From Vibrio sonorensis (lineage in GTDB: Bacteria > Pseudomonadota > Gammaproteobacteria > Enterobacterales > Vibrionaceae): DNA of 64,000 nucleotides. Position 1 is the first letter of the stretch, and the number at the start of each line of letters is the position of its first letter. Position numbers and translations under genes: made by a program. The stretch covers positions 62,001-126,000 of the forward strand of contig NZ_LJJE01000070.1 in the NCBI RefSeq assembly GCF_001854765.1. Reading direction: 5' to 3'. This document shows, piece by piece, positions 28,064 through 36,418 of this stretch. The notes beneath the pieces were generated by a model that was not told the origin of the DNA, ran no database searches, and worked only from the letters and a program-made list of their open reading frames with translations.

Positions 28064-29056
28064 ATGTCACTAACCCCGCCTAAGCAGTTCAAACACTATG
28101 AGGAGCTCATCGATATTCTCATAGAAAGAGGCATGGTGATAGACAGTCGTGAAAGAGCTATAAGAAAGCTCGCACAGGTGGGATATTACCGACTGAGTGG
28201 TTTTTGGTATCCAGCAAGAGTTATCGAACGAGACGAATCATATCAACCCATCCAGTGTGAACACTTAAAACGACCAAAGCGGCTCAATCACTTTCAACAA
28301 GGCACCGAGTTTGACCAAGTGTTCAATCTTTACCTTTTTGATAAAAAACTCCGCTTAGCAATGCTTGATGGCCTTGAGCGCATAGAGATATTTGTCCGTT
28401 CAGTTATCGCACATGAATTAGGCCGAGGCAAAAAGAAACAGCCAGGCACGGGGGAGGATATTCCTGAACCATTAGCTTGGAAAGATTCTGATTACATCAA
28501 TGGCAAATTTCTCAAGAAGCGAGGACATAGACCAAGCCTTTGGGAAGAGTGGCAAAACAAACACAGTAAACTCATTGAAAGAAGCCAAGAAGACTGTATT
28601 GTTTGGCACAAAAAGAACGAGAAAGAAATGCCCTTTTGGGTTGTTATCGAAGCTTGGGACTTTGGAACAATGTCCAAGTATTACGGTATGCTCAAAGATC
28701 AATATCGCCAGCGCATCTGTTCAAGATTAGGAATCGAAGATAAAACTGAAACCGATGTATTACGAGCCTGGCTTATGGAAATGAACATTTTACGTAACCG
28801 ATGCGCTCACCATACTAGGATATGGAACCAACAATCCTCTAAAGTTTTAAAAGTAACATCTCACGAGTCTTTCGAAGACATAAAGGAAAACGGTAATACG
28901 CTGTCTCGTCTATACGGCGTGATCCGTGTTATGTGGTTTTTAATTGAACAAATTGGCCCAAGTTCTTGCTGGTTTGATGACGTCAATAACCTTATAGAAC
29001 AATTCCCTCAAGTACCAGGATGCCCACTCTCGTCGCTGGGAATGCCTGTGTCATAA
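28064..29056 (+). CDS. AbiD/AbiF-family HEPN protein (Abi_2), probable RNase toxin
   Basis: A 330-residue abortive-infection protein. The N-terminal region has the family signatures LIDILIERGMVI, AIRKLAQVGYYRLSGFWYP and FDQVFNLYLFDKKLRLAMLDGLERIEIFVRSV (described in parts; conserved across Abi_2). The HEPN catalytic motif Rx4H is intact at Arg244-His249 in LRNRCAHHTRIWN. HEPN proteins of this type are predicted or shown to cleave RNA, stopping growth on phage attack. The RBS (AAGGA) lies close ahead. It sits 269 nt after hsdR behind its own CRP-like promoter and hairpin RNA, so it can be expressed independently of hsdR. Confidence 0.88.
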   Translation: MSLTPPKQFKHYEELIDILIERGMVIDSRERAIRKLAQVGYYRLSGFWYPARVIERDESYQPIQCEHLKRPKRLNHFQQGTEFDQVFNLYLFDKKLRLAMLDGLERIEIFVRSVIAHELGRGKKKQPGTGEDIPEPLAWKDSDYINGKFLKKRGHRPSLWEEWQNKHSKLIERSQEDCIVWHKKNEKEMPFWVVIEAWDFGTMSKYYGMLKDQYRQRICSRLGIEDKTETDVLRAWLMEMNILRNRCAHHTRIWNQQSSKVLKVTSHESFEDIKENGNTLSRLYGVIRVMWFLIEQIGPSSCWFDDVNNLIEQFPQVPGCPLSSLGMPVS

Positions 29057-29075
29057 CAAATTTAGCATTGCTACT

Positions 29076-29095
29076 CGGCTACCTTCAGGTAGCCG
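29076..29095. terminator. Hairpin between abiF and the convergent methyltransferase gene
   Basis: CGGCTACC and GGTAGCCG (8 bp, loop TTCA) lie between the two stops. The following T-run is weak in both directions. Confidence 0.6.
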
Positions 29096-29117
29096 TTAAC
29101 TGTATTCGCCTTTAGGT

Positions 29118-29773
29118 TCAAAAATCCGAACGCTGACGAATATGCTCATGGGCAGATGAGGAAATATCGTTTCCTTTGAACTGACGATTCAAGTTTTTAG
29201 CTGCAACCAAGGTCGAGCCAGAGCCAAAAAACGGATCAACAACTAGCTCGCCTTCTCTGCTACTTTGAGCGACCAGAACTTCCAAGAGACTTACTGGCTT
29301 TTCAGTTGGATACCCTCTATAGACCCGTTTATGGTTAGTATGTCAGGTATGCTCAAATCATTAAGCTTCCTCTTACCCTTTTCAAAAAACAGTATGTATT
29401 CGTGTCGAGCACGGTAATGGTAGCCCATACCAATGCTCACTTTGTCCCATACAATAGGTTTCCAGAATTTGAAGCCGACTTTCTCCGCTATCGGCTTAAT
29501 GACAAACATCGTTTCTTGGTCACAAAATAGGTAGAAGTGGGAGTGGTTCTTGAGCACACGATAGACCTCACTGAGTAACGCTTCAAATCTATCGTTAGGA
29601 AAAATCTCAAACCATTGATTGCTTGACGCCTTGCTCACCTTAAGCCGAGTCGTTGTCCCAATTTTTCGGTGTTTTTCTAAGGACTCATAGGGAGGGTCGG
29701 TGATTAATAGATCAACGCTCGCTGTATCGAGCGTTGACAACCATTTAACAGCATCAACATGGAATAAATTCAT
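29118..29773 (-). pseudogene. Site-specific DNA methyltransferase (beta-type order), one apparent frameshift
   Basis: The restored product is about 218 residues, from MNLFHVDAVKWLSTLD to HEHIRQRSDF. The catalytic motif IV DPPY is at about residue 27 (LLITDPPYESL), and after the frame change the AdoMet motif I region reads DPFFGSGSTLVAAKNL; this order is that of beta-class amino-methyltransferases (N6-adenine or N4-cytosine). The shift at 29333-29334 is CCC read as CC on the coding strand; adding C gives ILTHKRVYRGYPTEKPVS. The start is chosen just after the zinc-ribbon gene stop (7-nt gap). No cognate nuclease is obvious unless the neighbour is one. Confidence 0.85.
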
Positions 29774-29780
29774 CAGATTT

Positions 29781-30065
29781 TTATACAACAAGACTACTGC
29801 ATGCTTTCCCATTCATATAGGTTTGAGATTGCACTCCTTTATCCAGGCGACGACAATCTATACAGTAGCTTTGGTATCCTTCAGGGTTTCGAGCGGTCAC
29901 TCTAGCAGGTGTTTTACCAAAGGACGACGGATATGGATGAAAAACGTGCTCTCCTCCATTCGCATCGGAACAGTGAGGGCAGGACTTAAATTTTTGGCCT
30001 GTATGGGGATCTCTTTTGTGTATCATCCCTACGTTCAAACGTTTATTACAACAACTGCATGTCAT
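29781..30065 (-). CDS. Cysteine-rich zinc-ribbon protein of unknown function (94 aa)
   Basis: Starts MTCSCCNKRLNVGMIHKRDP; the ATG at 30065 is chosen because AGAGGTG lies six nt before it. Cysteine pairs occur as CSCC, CPHC and CIDC, with several histidines (GEHVFHPYP), giving a probable two-metal zinc-ribbon or degenerate HNH-like arrangement. I cannot name the family. Seven nt separate it from the methyltransferase downstream, so the two probably work together, for example as specificity factor, regulator or nuclease. Confidence 0.7.
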   Translation of the reverse strand: MTCSCCNKRLNVGMIHKRDPHTGQKFKSCPHCSDANGGEHVFHPYPSSFGKTPARVTARNPEGYQSYCIDCRRLDKGVQSQTYMNGKACSSLVV

Positions 30066-30164
30066 GCAAAGCACCTCTTTAGTATCAAAGACATTTTATG
30101 ATACTAACTGCTTATAAATCAAACAGTGAGGAAAGCAACAAAGTTCTTCTTAGCTTGTCACCTT

Positions 30165-30371
30165 CTAATCCTTACAAATGAGCATTCTTTTGGTTTCCTC
30201 GATAGAGATGAGACCCCAATCTAAATTTTCATTCATTACGATTAGTCGTGTATCAGGCAAAACGCTCATTGCTTCATCTATAGCCAATTTTAATGAGTCG
30301 AAGTCGAGACTCATTGCTCGGAGATCTGTCCTCTCTTTCCCGACAACATCATACCAATGCCCCTTGTACAT
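30165..30371 (-). CDS. Small hypothetical protein (68 aa)
   Basis: Starts MYKGHWYDVVGKERTDLRAM after a strong GAGGAG ribosome-binding site. It is predicted to be mixed alpha/beta with no known motif. It lies on the same strand as the methyltransferase and zinc-ribbon genes, 99 nt upstream of the latter. Confidence 0.6.
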   Translation of the reverse strand: MYKGHWYDVVGKERTDLRAMSLDFDSLKLAIDEAMSVLPDTRLIVMNENLDWGLISIEETKRMLICKD

Positions 30372-30446
30372 CCTGCGCTCCTCTTAATAACGATAATTTA
30401 TTAGTAAAAGTCAGAAAAAATAATTCTACGTCAAACGCATCCGTCT

Positions 30447-30812
30447 TTAACGGCTCTTATCTTCATCCAGCCAACTGGATATCTCTGCTAAACCTGCAAG
30501 TGAATCGTCATTCAAGCATCGATGCTTAACGTATTTTGGAACCACAACATCCAACCCCAATGCAACAAAGTCTGGATGTTCCGAAATGATTTTCACGTAC
30601 TGTTCAAGCCGACTCTCTGGTGTAGAGTCCCTTTGTAACTGCTTCTTGACAGCCTCTCTGAACTTAAGAATTTCCTCAGGAGAAGCATCTTCTATGTCTT
30701 CATATTCAGAACACCTAAGTTCTTCATAAAGAACATCGGCCAGTTGCTTATGGCTCCAGCCTAAGGCATCCAACATGGTTCGAATTTGCTGTTGTTTTTG
30801 GGCTGTCCCCAT
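30447..30812 (-). CDS. Hypothetical helical protein, possible HTH regulator (121 aa)
   Basis: The N-terminal part, QQIRTMLDALGWSHKQLADV, resembles a XRE-type helix-turn-helix start. An acidic helical stretch follows (CSEYEDIEDASPEEI) and a C-terminal part ending SSWLDEDKSR. It could control the downstream leftward genes, but the match is weak. AGGGACA upstream may serve as ribosome-binding site. Confidence 0.6.
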   Translation of the reverse strand: MGTAQKQQQIRTMLDALGWSHKQLADVLYEELRCSEYEDIEDASPEEILKFREAVKKQLQRDSTPESRLEQYVKIISEHPDFVALGLDVVVPKYVKHRCLNDDSLAGLAEISSWLDEDKSR

Positions 30813-30886
30813 TTGTCCCTACCCTACTAGTTACTATGCAATGGTCTCAGCGGAGACAATCATTCATAAACGAAAAGGAAAATATT

Positions 30887-31036
30887 ATGTCTAAAAACAA
30901 AGCACCAATGACCCCAGAAGCCGCTGCTCGCATTCAAGCGAATCAAGCAAAACAAAATGGCGGACAAGTATCTAAAGATTCGTTCGCTGCCCGTGCTCAA
31001 CGCGCTGCTGCTAATAACCAAAAACAAGGTAAGTAA
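30887..31036 (+). CDS. Seed-maturation-protein (SMP)-like small protein (49 aa)
   Basis: ATG at 30887 follows AAAAGGAAAA; an upstream in-frame start is unsupported. The core MTPEAAARIQANQAKQNGG plus SFAARAQRAAANNQ strongly resembles the SMP repeat found in plant seed-maturation proteins and in scattered bacterial small proteins. It is a hydrophilic, Ala/Gln-rich and probably disordered protein; its role is unknown. The next micro-ORF starts 10 nt later. Confidence 0.75.
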   Translation: MSKNKAPMTPEAAARIQANQAKQNGGQVSKDSFAARAQRAAANNQKQGK

Positions 31037-31046
31037 GGAGATAAAC

Positions 31047-31127
31047 ATGAGTAAAGAAAATCCTAACTACCCAAGCAAAACTGGCGAGCCTTCTGGCAAA
31101 GGTCGTGGTAATACTCCTAAACGCTAG
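31047..31127 (+). CDS. 26-residue hydrophilic peptide
   Basis: ATG at 31047 is preceded by AAGGAG at ideal distance; TAG ends at 31127. The product is MSKENPN followed by YPSKTGEPSGKGRGNTPKR: basic, Gly/Pro/Ser-rich, certainly disordered. It is coupled to the SMP-like gene (10-nt gap). The near-perfect Shine-Dalgarno sequence argues that it is translated. No function is known to me. Confidence 0.6.
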   Translation: MSKENPNYPSKTGEPSGKGRGNTPKR

Positions 31128-31165
31128 CAACATTCTGAGGCAGTCATCGCTGCCTCATTTCATAT

Positions 31166-31564
31166 CTATGAACACCCTTTGGCGTTCAACTTAAAATTGC
31201 TTAAAAACAACTGTTGATCCGATTTATAGTCTGAATACGGTACAGACTTTTCCGTTTCTGCAAGAGCGCATAAACACGTTTCTCGCTTACTTTCATACCA
31301 ACTTACCGACACCATATTCTTTGCTGAGTTAATGCAGGTATCAACGATGGCATACTCCACTTCGATAGGGTAACGCTCTTCTTCTAGAGCACCGTTCACC
31401 TTATAACCGCCAAACAACCCTACAGCTAATGCTGTACTCGCTGACACTAACTTACGCTTGCTGAACTTGAAGCCTTTAAAACTCTTCTCACACTCTTTAC
31501 AAGCAATATTTTCCGCAAACTCGATATCATTGTCGGTTTGACAATGTGGGCATTCTATTTTCAT
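31166..31564 (-). CDS. Zinc-ribbon protein with one membrane segment (132 aa)
   Basis: N-terminal zinc ribbon from two CxxC knuckles (MKIECPHCQTDND, IACKECEKSF), a basic stretch (FKFSKRKL), then a hydrophobic segment (STALAVGLFGGYKV) and a C-terminal domain of about 75 residues with four cysteines (VDTCINSAKN, ETCLCALAE, AKGCS). It is likely an inner-membrane protein with the ribbon in the cytoplasm. It is convergent with the SMP/peptide pair and divergent from hsdM. Confidence 0.65.
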   Translation of the reverse strand: MKIECPHCQTDNDIEFAENIACKECEKSFKGFKFSKRKLVSASTALAVGLFGGYKVNGALEEERYPIEVEYAIVDTCINSAKNMVSVSWYESKRETCLCALAETEKSVPYSDYKSDQQLFLSNFKLNAKGCS

Positions 31565-31662
31565 GAAACCTAGACAACCTACTGATCAATTTATTTAATT
31601 TGATGTTTATTTGATTATTGCTTATTGAGCCATAAATAACCACTCTTTTGCATATGGACTAA

Positions 31663-31693
31663 TTCACGTTATTCATATCAATTCTGCTATAAT
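31663..31693 (+). promoter_or_regulatory. Promoter of hsdMS
   Basis: A perfect TATAAT (31688-31693) with extended -10 TGC directly before it. The best -35-like element, TTCACG at 31663-31668, has a long 19-nt spacer. It lies 39 nt before the hsdM start. Confidence 0.6.
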
Positions 31694-31731
31694 CTGCCCC
31701 AATTTTTTCAGTCAGTTAGTAGTAGAACTCC

Positions 31732-33222
31732 ATGTCAATCAGTTCAGTTATCAAGTCTATTCAAGACATCATGCGTAAAGACGCGGGTGTTGATGGTGAC
31801 GCGCAGCGTCTAGGCCAAATGTCGTGGCTTTTATTCCTTAAAGTGTTTGATGCCCAAGAGGAAGAGTTAGAGTTCGAGTTAGATGATTACCGCGAACCCA
31901 TCCCAGCCAAATACCTATGGCGCAACTGGGCGGCAGATAACCAAGGCATTACAGGTGATGAGCTATTGGAGTTTATCAATGATGACTTATTCCCGACGTT
32001 AAAAAACCTAACCGCGCCGAAAGACACTAACCCACGCGGATTTGTCGTGAAAGAAGCTTTTAGTGATGCCTTTAACTACATGAAAAATGGAACGCTACTG
32101 CGTCAGGTGATTAACAAGCTCAACGAAATCGACTTTACTGACTCTAAAGAACGCCACCTGTTTGGTGATATCTACGAGCAAATCCTACGCGACCTACAAA
32201 GCGCAGGTAATGCAGGTGAGTTCTATACCCCTCGTGCAGTGACTCGTTTTATCGTCAATCGTCTTGACCCTAAACTGGGTGAGCAGATTATGGATCCCGC
32301 CTGCGGTACGGGCGGTTTCTTGGCTTGCTCGTTCGATCACGTCAAAGAGAACTACGTGACAAGCGCAGCCGACCACCAAACGCTGCAAAAGCAAATCCAT
32401 GGTGTAGAGAAGAAACAACTACCACACTTGCTGTGTATCACCAATATGATGCTCCACAGCATTGAAGTCCCTGTGCAGATTAAGCATGGAAACACGCTTA
32501 ACAAACCGCTTTCAAATTGGGATAGCAATATCAACGTGATTGCGACTAACCCACCGTTTGGCGGCACTGAAGAGGACGGGATTGAAAAGAACTTCCCTTC
32601 TGAAATGCAAACTCGTGAAACCGCCGATCTGTTCTTACAGCTTATTGTGGAGGTATTGGATAGAGATGGTCGCGCAGGTGTGGTATTGCCTGATGGCACC
32701 TTGTTTGGTGAAGGTGTAAAAACCAAGATTAAAAAGATGCTGACGGAAGAGTGTAACCTGCACACGATTGTTCGCTTACCTAATGGCGTGTTCAATCCAT
32801 ACACAGGTATTAAGACCAACATTCTCTTCTTTACCAAAGGCCAACCGACCAAACAAGTGTGGTTCTATGAGCACCCTTACCCAGAAGGCGTGAAGAACTA
32901 CAGCAAAACCAAACCGATGAAGTTTGAAGAGTTCCAGCAAGAGATCGATTGGTGGGGTAACGAGGCAGATGGATTCGCTAGCCGCATTGAGACCAAGCAA
33001 GCTTGGAAAGTGTCGATAGGGGATATTATCGAGCGCAATTTTAATCTTGATATTAAAAACCCTTATCAGGATGAAGTAGTCAGCCATGATCCTGAAGAGT
33101 TGCTGGCGAACTATCAGCAGCAACAACAAGACATCAAAGCACTACGTGACCAACTGAAAGGCATTCTCGGTGATGCGCTTAGCTCTGCCATTCAAGGTAA
33201 AAACCAAGGTGGAGAGCAATAA
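31732..33222 (+). CDS. hsdM: Type I restriction-modification system M subunit (HsdM)
   Basis: A 496-residue N6-adenine methyltransferase subunit. The N-terminal helical HsdM domain begins MSISSVIKSIQDIMRKDAG. The AdoMet motif is DPACGTGGFLACSF, preceded by AGEFYTPRAVTRFIV, and the catalytic motif IV is NPPFGG. The C-terminal helices (DPEELLANYQQQQQD) contact HsdS. The frame is intact. The stop TAA shares its last A with the hsdS start codon. Confidence 0.96.
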   Translation: MSISSVIKSIQDIMRKDAGVDGDAQRLGQMSWLLFLKVFDAQEEELEFELDDYREPIPAKYLWRNWAADNQGITGDELLEFINDDLFPTLKNLTAPKDTNPRGFVVKEAFSDAFNYMKNGTLLRQVINKLNEIDFTDSKERHLFGDIYEQILRDLQSAGNAGEFYTPRAVTRFIVNRLDPKLGEQIMDPACGTGGFLACSFDHVKENYVTSAADHQTLQKQIHGVEKKQLPHLLCITNMMLHSIEVPVQIKHGNTLNKPLSNWDSNINVIATNPPFGGTEEDGIEKNFPSEMQTRETADLFLQLIVEVLDRDGRAGVVLPDGTLFGEGVKTKIKKMLTEECNLHTIVRLPNGVFNPYTGIKTNILFFTKGQPTKQVWFYEHPYPEGVKNYSKTKPMKFEEFQQEIDWWGNEADGFASRIETKQAWKVSIGDIIERNFNLDIKNPYQDEVVSHDPEELLANYQQQQQDIKALRDQLKGILGDALSSAIQGKNQGGEQ

Positions 33223-34982
33223 TGGCTGTAGAGAACCTAATTACCGAGCATATTGATGTTTGGACTTCAGTAGTGAAGACCAGATCGACCTCTGGTCGTG
33301 GCAGCAGCAAAAAGCTTGAGCTTTACGGTGTTAAGAAGCTGCGCGAGCTAATTCTAGAGTTAGCAGTGCGAGGCAAGCTTGTTCCTCAAGATCCTAATGA
33401 TGAGCCTGCTTCAGTATTACTTGAGCGAATTGCGGCTGAAAAAGCACAGTTGGTGAAAGAGAAAAAAATCAAAAGATCAAAAGCTTTACCATTAGTTTCT
33501 ACAGATGAACAACCATTTCAATTGCCTAATGGTTGGGCTTGGGAGCGCATTGGTACGTTTGGGGTTGTTGGAACAGGAGCTACTCCTTCCCGCGCCAAAC
33601 CTGAATACTGGGAACCAGCAGAATTCAACTGGGTATCTAGTGGTGAAACTTCAGAGCTTTTTGTAAGTGCAACTAAAGAACGTATATCAGGTTTGGCACT
33701 AGAGGAGACCAACGTTTCTATTTACCCGAAAGGTACTCTAATTGTTGCTATGTACGGGCAAGGAAAAACTAGAGGACAGATAACTGAACTTCTAGACAGT
33801 GCAGGCACGAACCAAGCTTGTGCTGCAATACAGTTGGTGGAGTTATCTCAAGGTCACAGAAGTTACGTTAAGTTGTTTTTTAGGAAGGCATATCTGGACT
33901 TAAGAAGTCAGTCAGCGGGTGGAGCACAACCAAATCTAAATGTGGGTAAAATCTCAAATACTGTTATCCCAGTTCCACCATTACCAGAACAACACCGTAT
34001 CGTCGCCAAAGTCGATGAGCTAATGGCACTCTGCGACCAGCTTGAGCAACAGACCGAAAGCAGCATTGAAGCACATCAAGTGCTGGTAACGACTCTGTTA
34101 GACACACTCACCAACTCAGCCGATGCTGACGAGTTGATGCAAAACTGGGCGCGAATCAGTGAGCATTTCGATACCTTATTCACTACTGAAGAAAGCATCG
34201 ACCAGCTCAAGCAAGCTATTCTACAACTGGCGGTGATGGGTAAGCTTGTCCCACAAGATCCAAGCGATGAGCCTGCCACTGAGTTACTGAAAAGAATTGC
34301 TGAAGAAAAGGCGCAGTTAGTCAAAGAGAAGAGAATCAAGAAGCAAAAAGCGCTGCCGCCGATTAGTGAAGATGAAAAGCCGTTTGAACTGCCGAATGGG
34401 TGGGAGTGGTGTCGAATTCAAGATGTAGCTCTATTTACTACATCGGGTTCTCGAGATTGGGCTAAATATTACTCTGATTCTGGCGCTCTATTTGTCACCA
34501 TGGGCAATTTATCTCGAGGCAGCTACGAGCTGCGTTTAGACAATTTAAGGTTTGTACGCCCACCTAAAGGGGGCGAAGGCTCTCGAACTAAACTGGAGGC
34601 GCGAGATCTATTAATTTCCATAACAGGTGATGTCGGTAACTTGGGATTAATTCCTGAAGAGTTTGGTGAAGCATACATAAACCAACATACGTGCTTATTA
34701 CGATTTATGCCAGAATGCCAAGGAAAATACTTCCCTGATTTTATGAGATCTCCACTAGCTAAATATCAGTTTGATGCTCCACAACGAGGTATTAAAAATA
34801 GCTTTAGATTGAGTGATGTTGGTGAAATGCACGTACCGCTTCCTCCTCTAAATGAACAAGTCCGTATCACAGAAAAAGTTAGTGACTTTCTCAGTATATG
34901 TGAGTGCTTAAAAGTCAGACTTCGAGAGTCTCAAATCACCCGATTACACCTCACCGATGCAATTGTTGATCTAGTAGTATAA
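33222..34982 (+). CDS. hsdS: Type I restriction-modification system specificity subunit (HsdS)
   Basis: A 586-residue DNA-recognition subunit with two target-recognition domains. Each is preceded by a near-identical conserved block (GKLVPQDPNDEPA at about residue 52 and GKLVPQDPSDEPA at about 343), and begins LPNGWAWERI or LPNGWEWCRI. Each ends with a P-LPEQ/P-LNEQ motif and a coiled-coil spacer (EQHRIVAKVDELMALCDQLE; EQVRITEKVSDFLSICE). These duplicated blocks are the usual site of domain shuffling. The N-terminus is unusually long before the first block. It is translationally coupled to hsdM. Confidence 0.95.
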   Translation: MAVENLITEHIDVWTSVVKTRSTSGRGSSKKLELYGVKKLRELILELAVRGKLVPQDPNDEPASVLLERIAAEKAQLVKEKKIKRSKALPLVSTDEQPFQLPNGWAWERIGTFGVVGTGATPSRAKPEYWEPAEFNWVSSGETSELFVSATKERISGLALEETNVSIYPKGTLIVAMYGQGKTRGQITELLDSAGTNQACAAIQLVELSQGHRSYVKLFFRKAYLDLRSQSAGGAQPNLNVGKISNTVIPVPPLPEQHRIVAKVDELMALCDQLEQQTESSIEAHQVLVTTLLDTLTNSADADELMQNWARISEHFDTLFTTEESIDQLKQAILQLAVMGKLVPQDPSDEPATELLKRIAEEKAQLVKEKRIKKQKALPPISEDEKPFELPNGWEWCRIQDVALFTTSGSRDWAKYYSDSGALFVTMGNLSRGSYELRLDNLRFVRPPKGGEGSRTKLEARDLLISITGDVGNLGLIPEEFGEAYINQHTCLLRFMPECQGKYFPDFMRSPLAKYQFDAPQRGIKNSFRLSDVGEMHVPLPPLNEQVRITEKVSDFLSICECLKVRLRESQITRLHLTDAIVDLVV

Positions 34983-35330
34983 CTATGAGTCTTTACAACA
35001 TCTCCAATAAAAACCTCACCGCACGGACACCGACCACTTTTGCAGCCGAAAGGCTGCAAAAGCACCACGATTATTCGTCGCTTTTTAACGGTATAGATGC
35101 AATTTTCTTTGTCTTTCTTGTATTCAGTGTGTATTTCGATAATTTGCTGAAAAAAGCCTCCTTTTAGAGAGTCTGTTTCAGCTAGTTCTGGGTTTTTTGC
35201 TTTCTAGCGTACTGTAAGCTTTCGCCCTAATTCGTCTCACTTTGTCACATAACTTCTACGAATGTTCTACATAGCACCCTTATCCTTATCTGTATGATTC
35301 TTCCAGTAATCAGTAGCAAGGATAAGGTCG
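34983..35330. other. Right edge of the island, non-coding, with a perfect palindromic hairpin
   Basis: TTTTGCAGCC (35038-35047) pairs perfectly with GGCTGCAAAA (35052-35061) around a GAAA loop, 56 nt after hsdS; it may act as a terminator or transcript end. A 60-codon frame at 34985 has no coding support. The rest, up to the lipoprotein gene, shows nothing else. Confidence 0.5.
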
Positions 35331-36367
35331 ATGAATTTAAAGAAAATGTTCTCTGTTGTGTTATTGGGGGTAACCGCTGTTTTAGTAGGGTGTGGAGGAA
35401 GTAGTGAAGAAATCCGAAAAGCACTCGCCCCTGAAATTTCACAGCTTAACAGCAGCTATGCCACCGCGATGAACAATGGCGCCGCTGTTGTCAATTTAAC
35501 GCCAAAGGTGGAATACAAATGGGGTGGCAATAAAGGCGTTAAGTATTCTTGGAATTTTGTTAAGTACGTAGGCAGCGGTAGTGGTCAACAAGTGATCCTG
35601 TCCCCTAATTCAAAAGATACGCAGATCCGCATGATGAGTGCTGGTACTTACCAGTTCAAGTTCCGAGCTGAAGGTGACACCATAGCTTGGAAGAATCACT
35701 TTTCTGAAAAGATAGTGAATATCAATGTGAATGGAGCCTCATCAGTCAGTGCTGCTGCTATGTCGTTTCAAAATTTCGAATCCCAACCTCGTAACCTTCC
35801 GCTTTTAACGGGTTTCGACTTTTCCTCGAGCGATTTAAACAATGCTTGGGTTTTGGGTACACAAAACCGCAGCCTTTGGTTAACCATTAACGACTTGTCC
35901 CAAAGTAGTGGCCGTGAATATGCGTTAAGAGAGATTGCTGATCAGAGCCTTGATAAATTGATCATCGATTTGTCTTTGACAAGTCACTCAGAGAACGACA
36001 GTGCAGAGGCGAATGCAATCCGCCTAGCGGAACTGGTCAATGTCGGCGCTCAAGTTTTTCAACAGCACCTGTCTGAAAGCAGAATGATTCCAGTTGCTGC
36101 CAATGGCACAGGCACGGAAAAGGAGAACTTGAACATTGTCATCGTTTTAAGTCAGCAAACGTCGGCCTATGGTGAACTTTTGGCACATATGATCAGTCGA
36201 GATCCCAACCGTAGTTTACCTGTATATCTGATAGGCGAATCTACGTCGGCAGCCTTGGTTTCTTTGGATACTACGATGGTTCGCAAGCCTTGTCAGATTT
36301 AACAATACAAGAAGAGTACAAAGCGGATAACTTTGAAAATTCAGTTTATGTCACAACCCAACTGTAA
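35331..36367 (+). CDS. Hypothetical lipoprotein (about 345 aa, one apparent frameshift near the C-terminus)
   Basis: Starts MNLKKMFSVVLLGVTAVLVG with lipobox LVGC, so it should be an envelope lipoprotein. The N-terminal half looks beta-rich (KVEYKWGGNKGVKYSWNF), and the C-terminal half resembles a Rossmann-like or CsgG/FlgO-like domain (LREIADQSLDKLIIDLSLTS). As read, the frame stops at 36302; adding one C at 36253-36254 (CCC read as CC) continues as AALGFFGYYDGSQALSDLT and ends QL at 36367. The function is unknown. It lies just outside the defence island. Confidence 0.75.
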
Positions 36368-36384
36368 CTAGCGAGTGACATTTT

Positions 36385-36418
36385 CCCCCGACTTAGACGC
36401 CTGTCGGGGGATTTTTTT
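36385..36418. terminator. Bidirectional terminator between the lipoprotein and pyrD-like genes
   Basis: CCCCCGAC (36385-36392) pairs with GTCGGGGG (36403-36410), followed by a 7-T run. Confidence 0.9.

Noticed and set aside
34985..35167. 60-codon frame after hsdS
   Set aside because: It spans the palindromic hairpin, has poor codon use and no ribosome-binding site.
24844..35330. att direct repeats or an integrase marking a classical integrative island
   Set aside because: No repeat of the tRNA 3' end and no recombinase gene were seen by eye.
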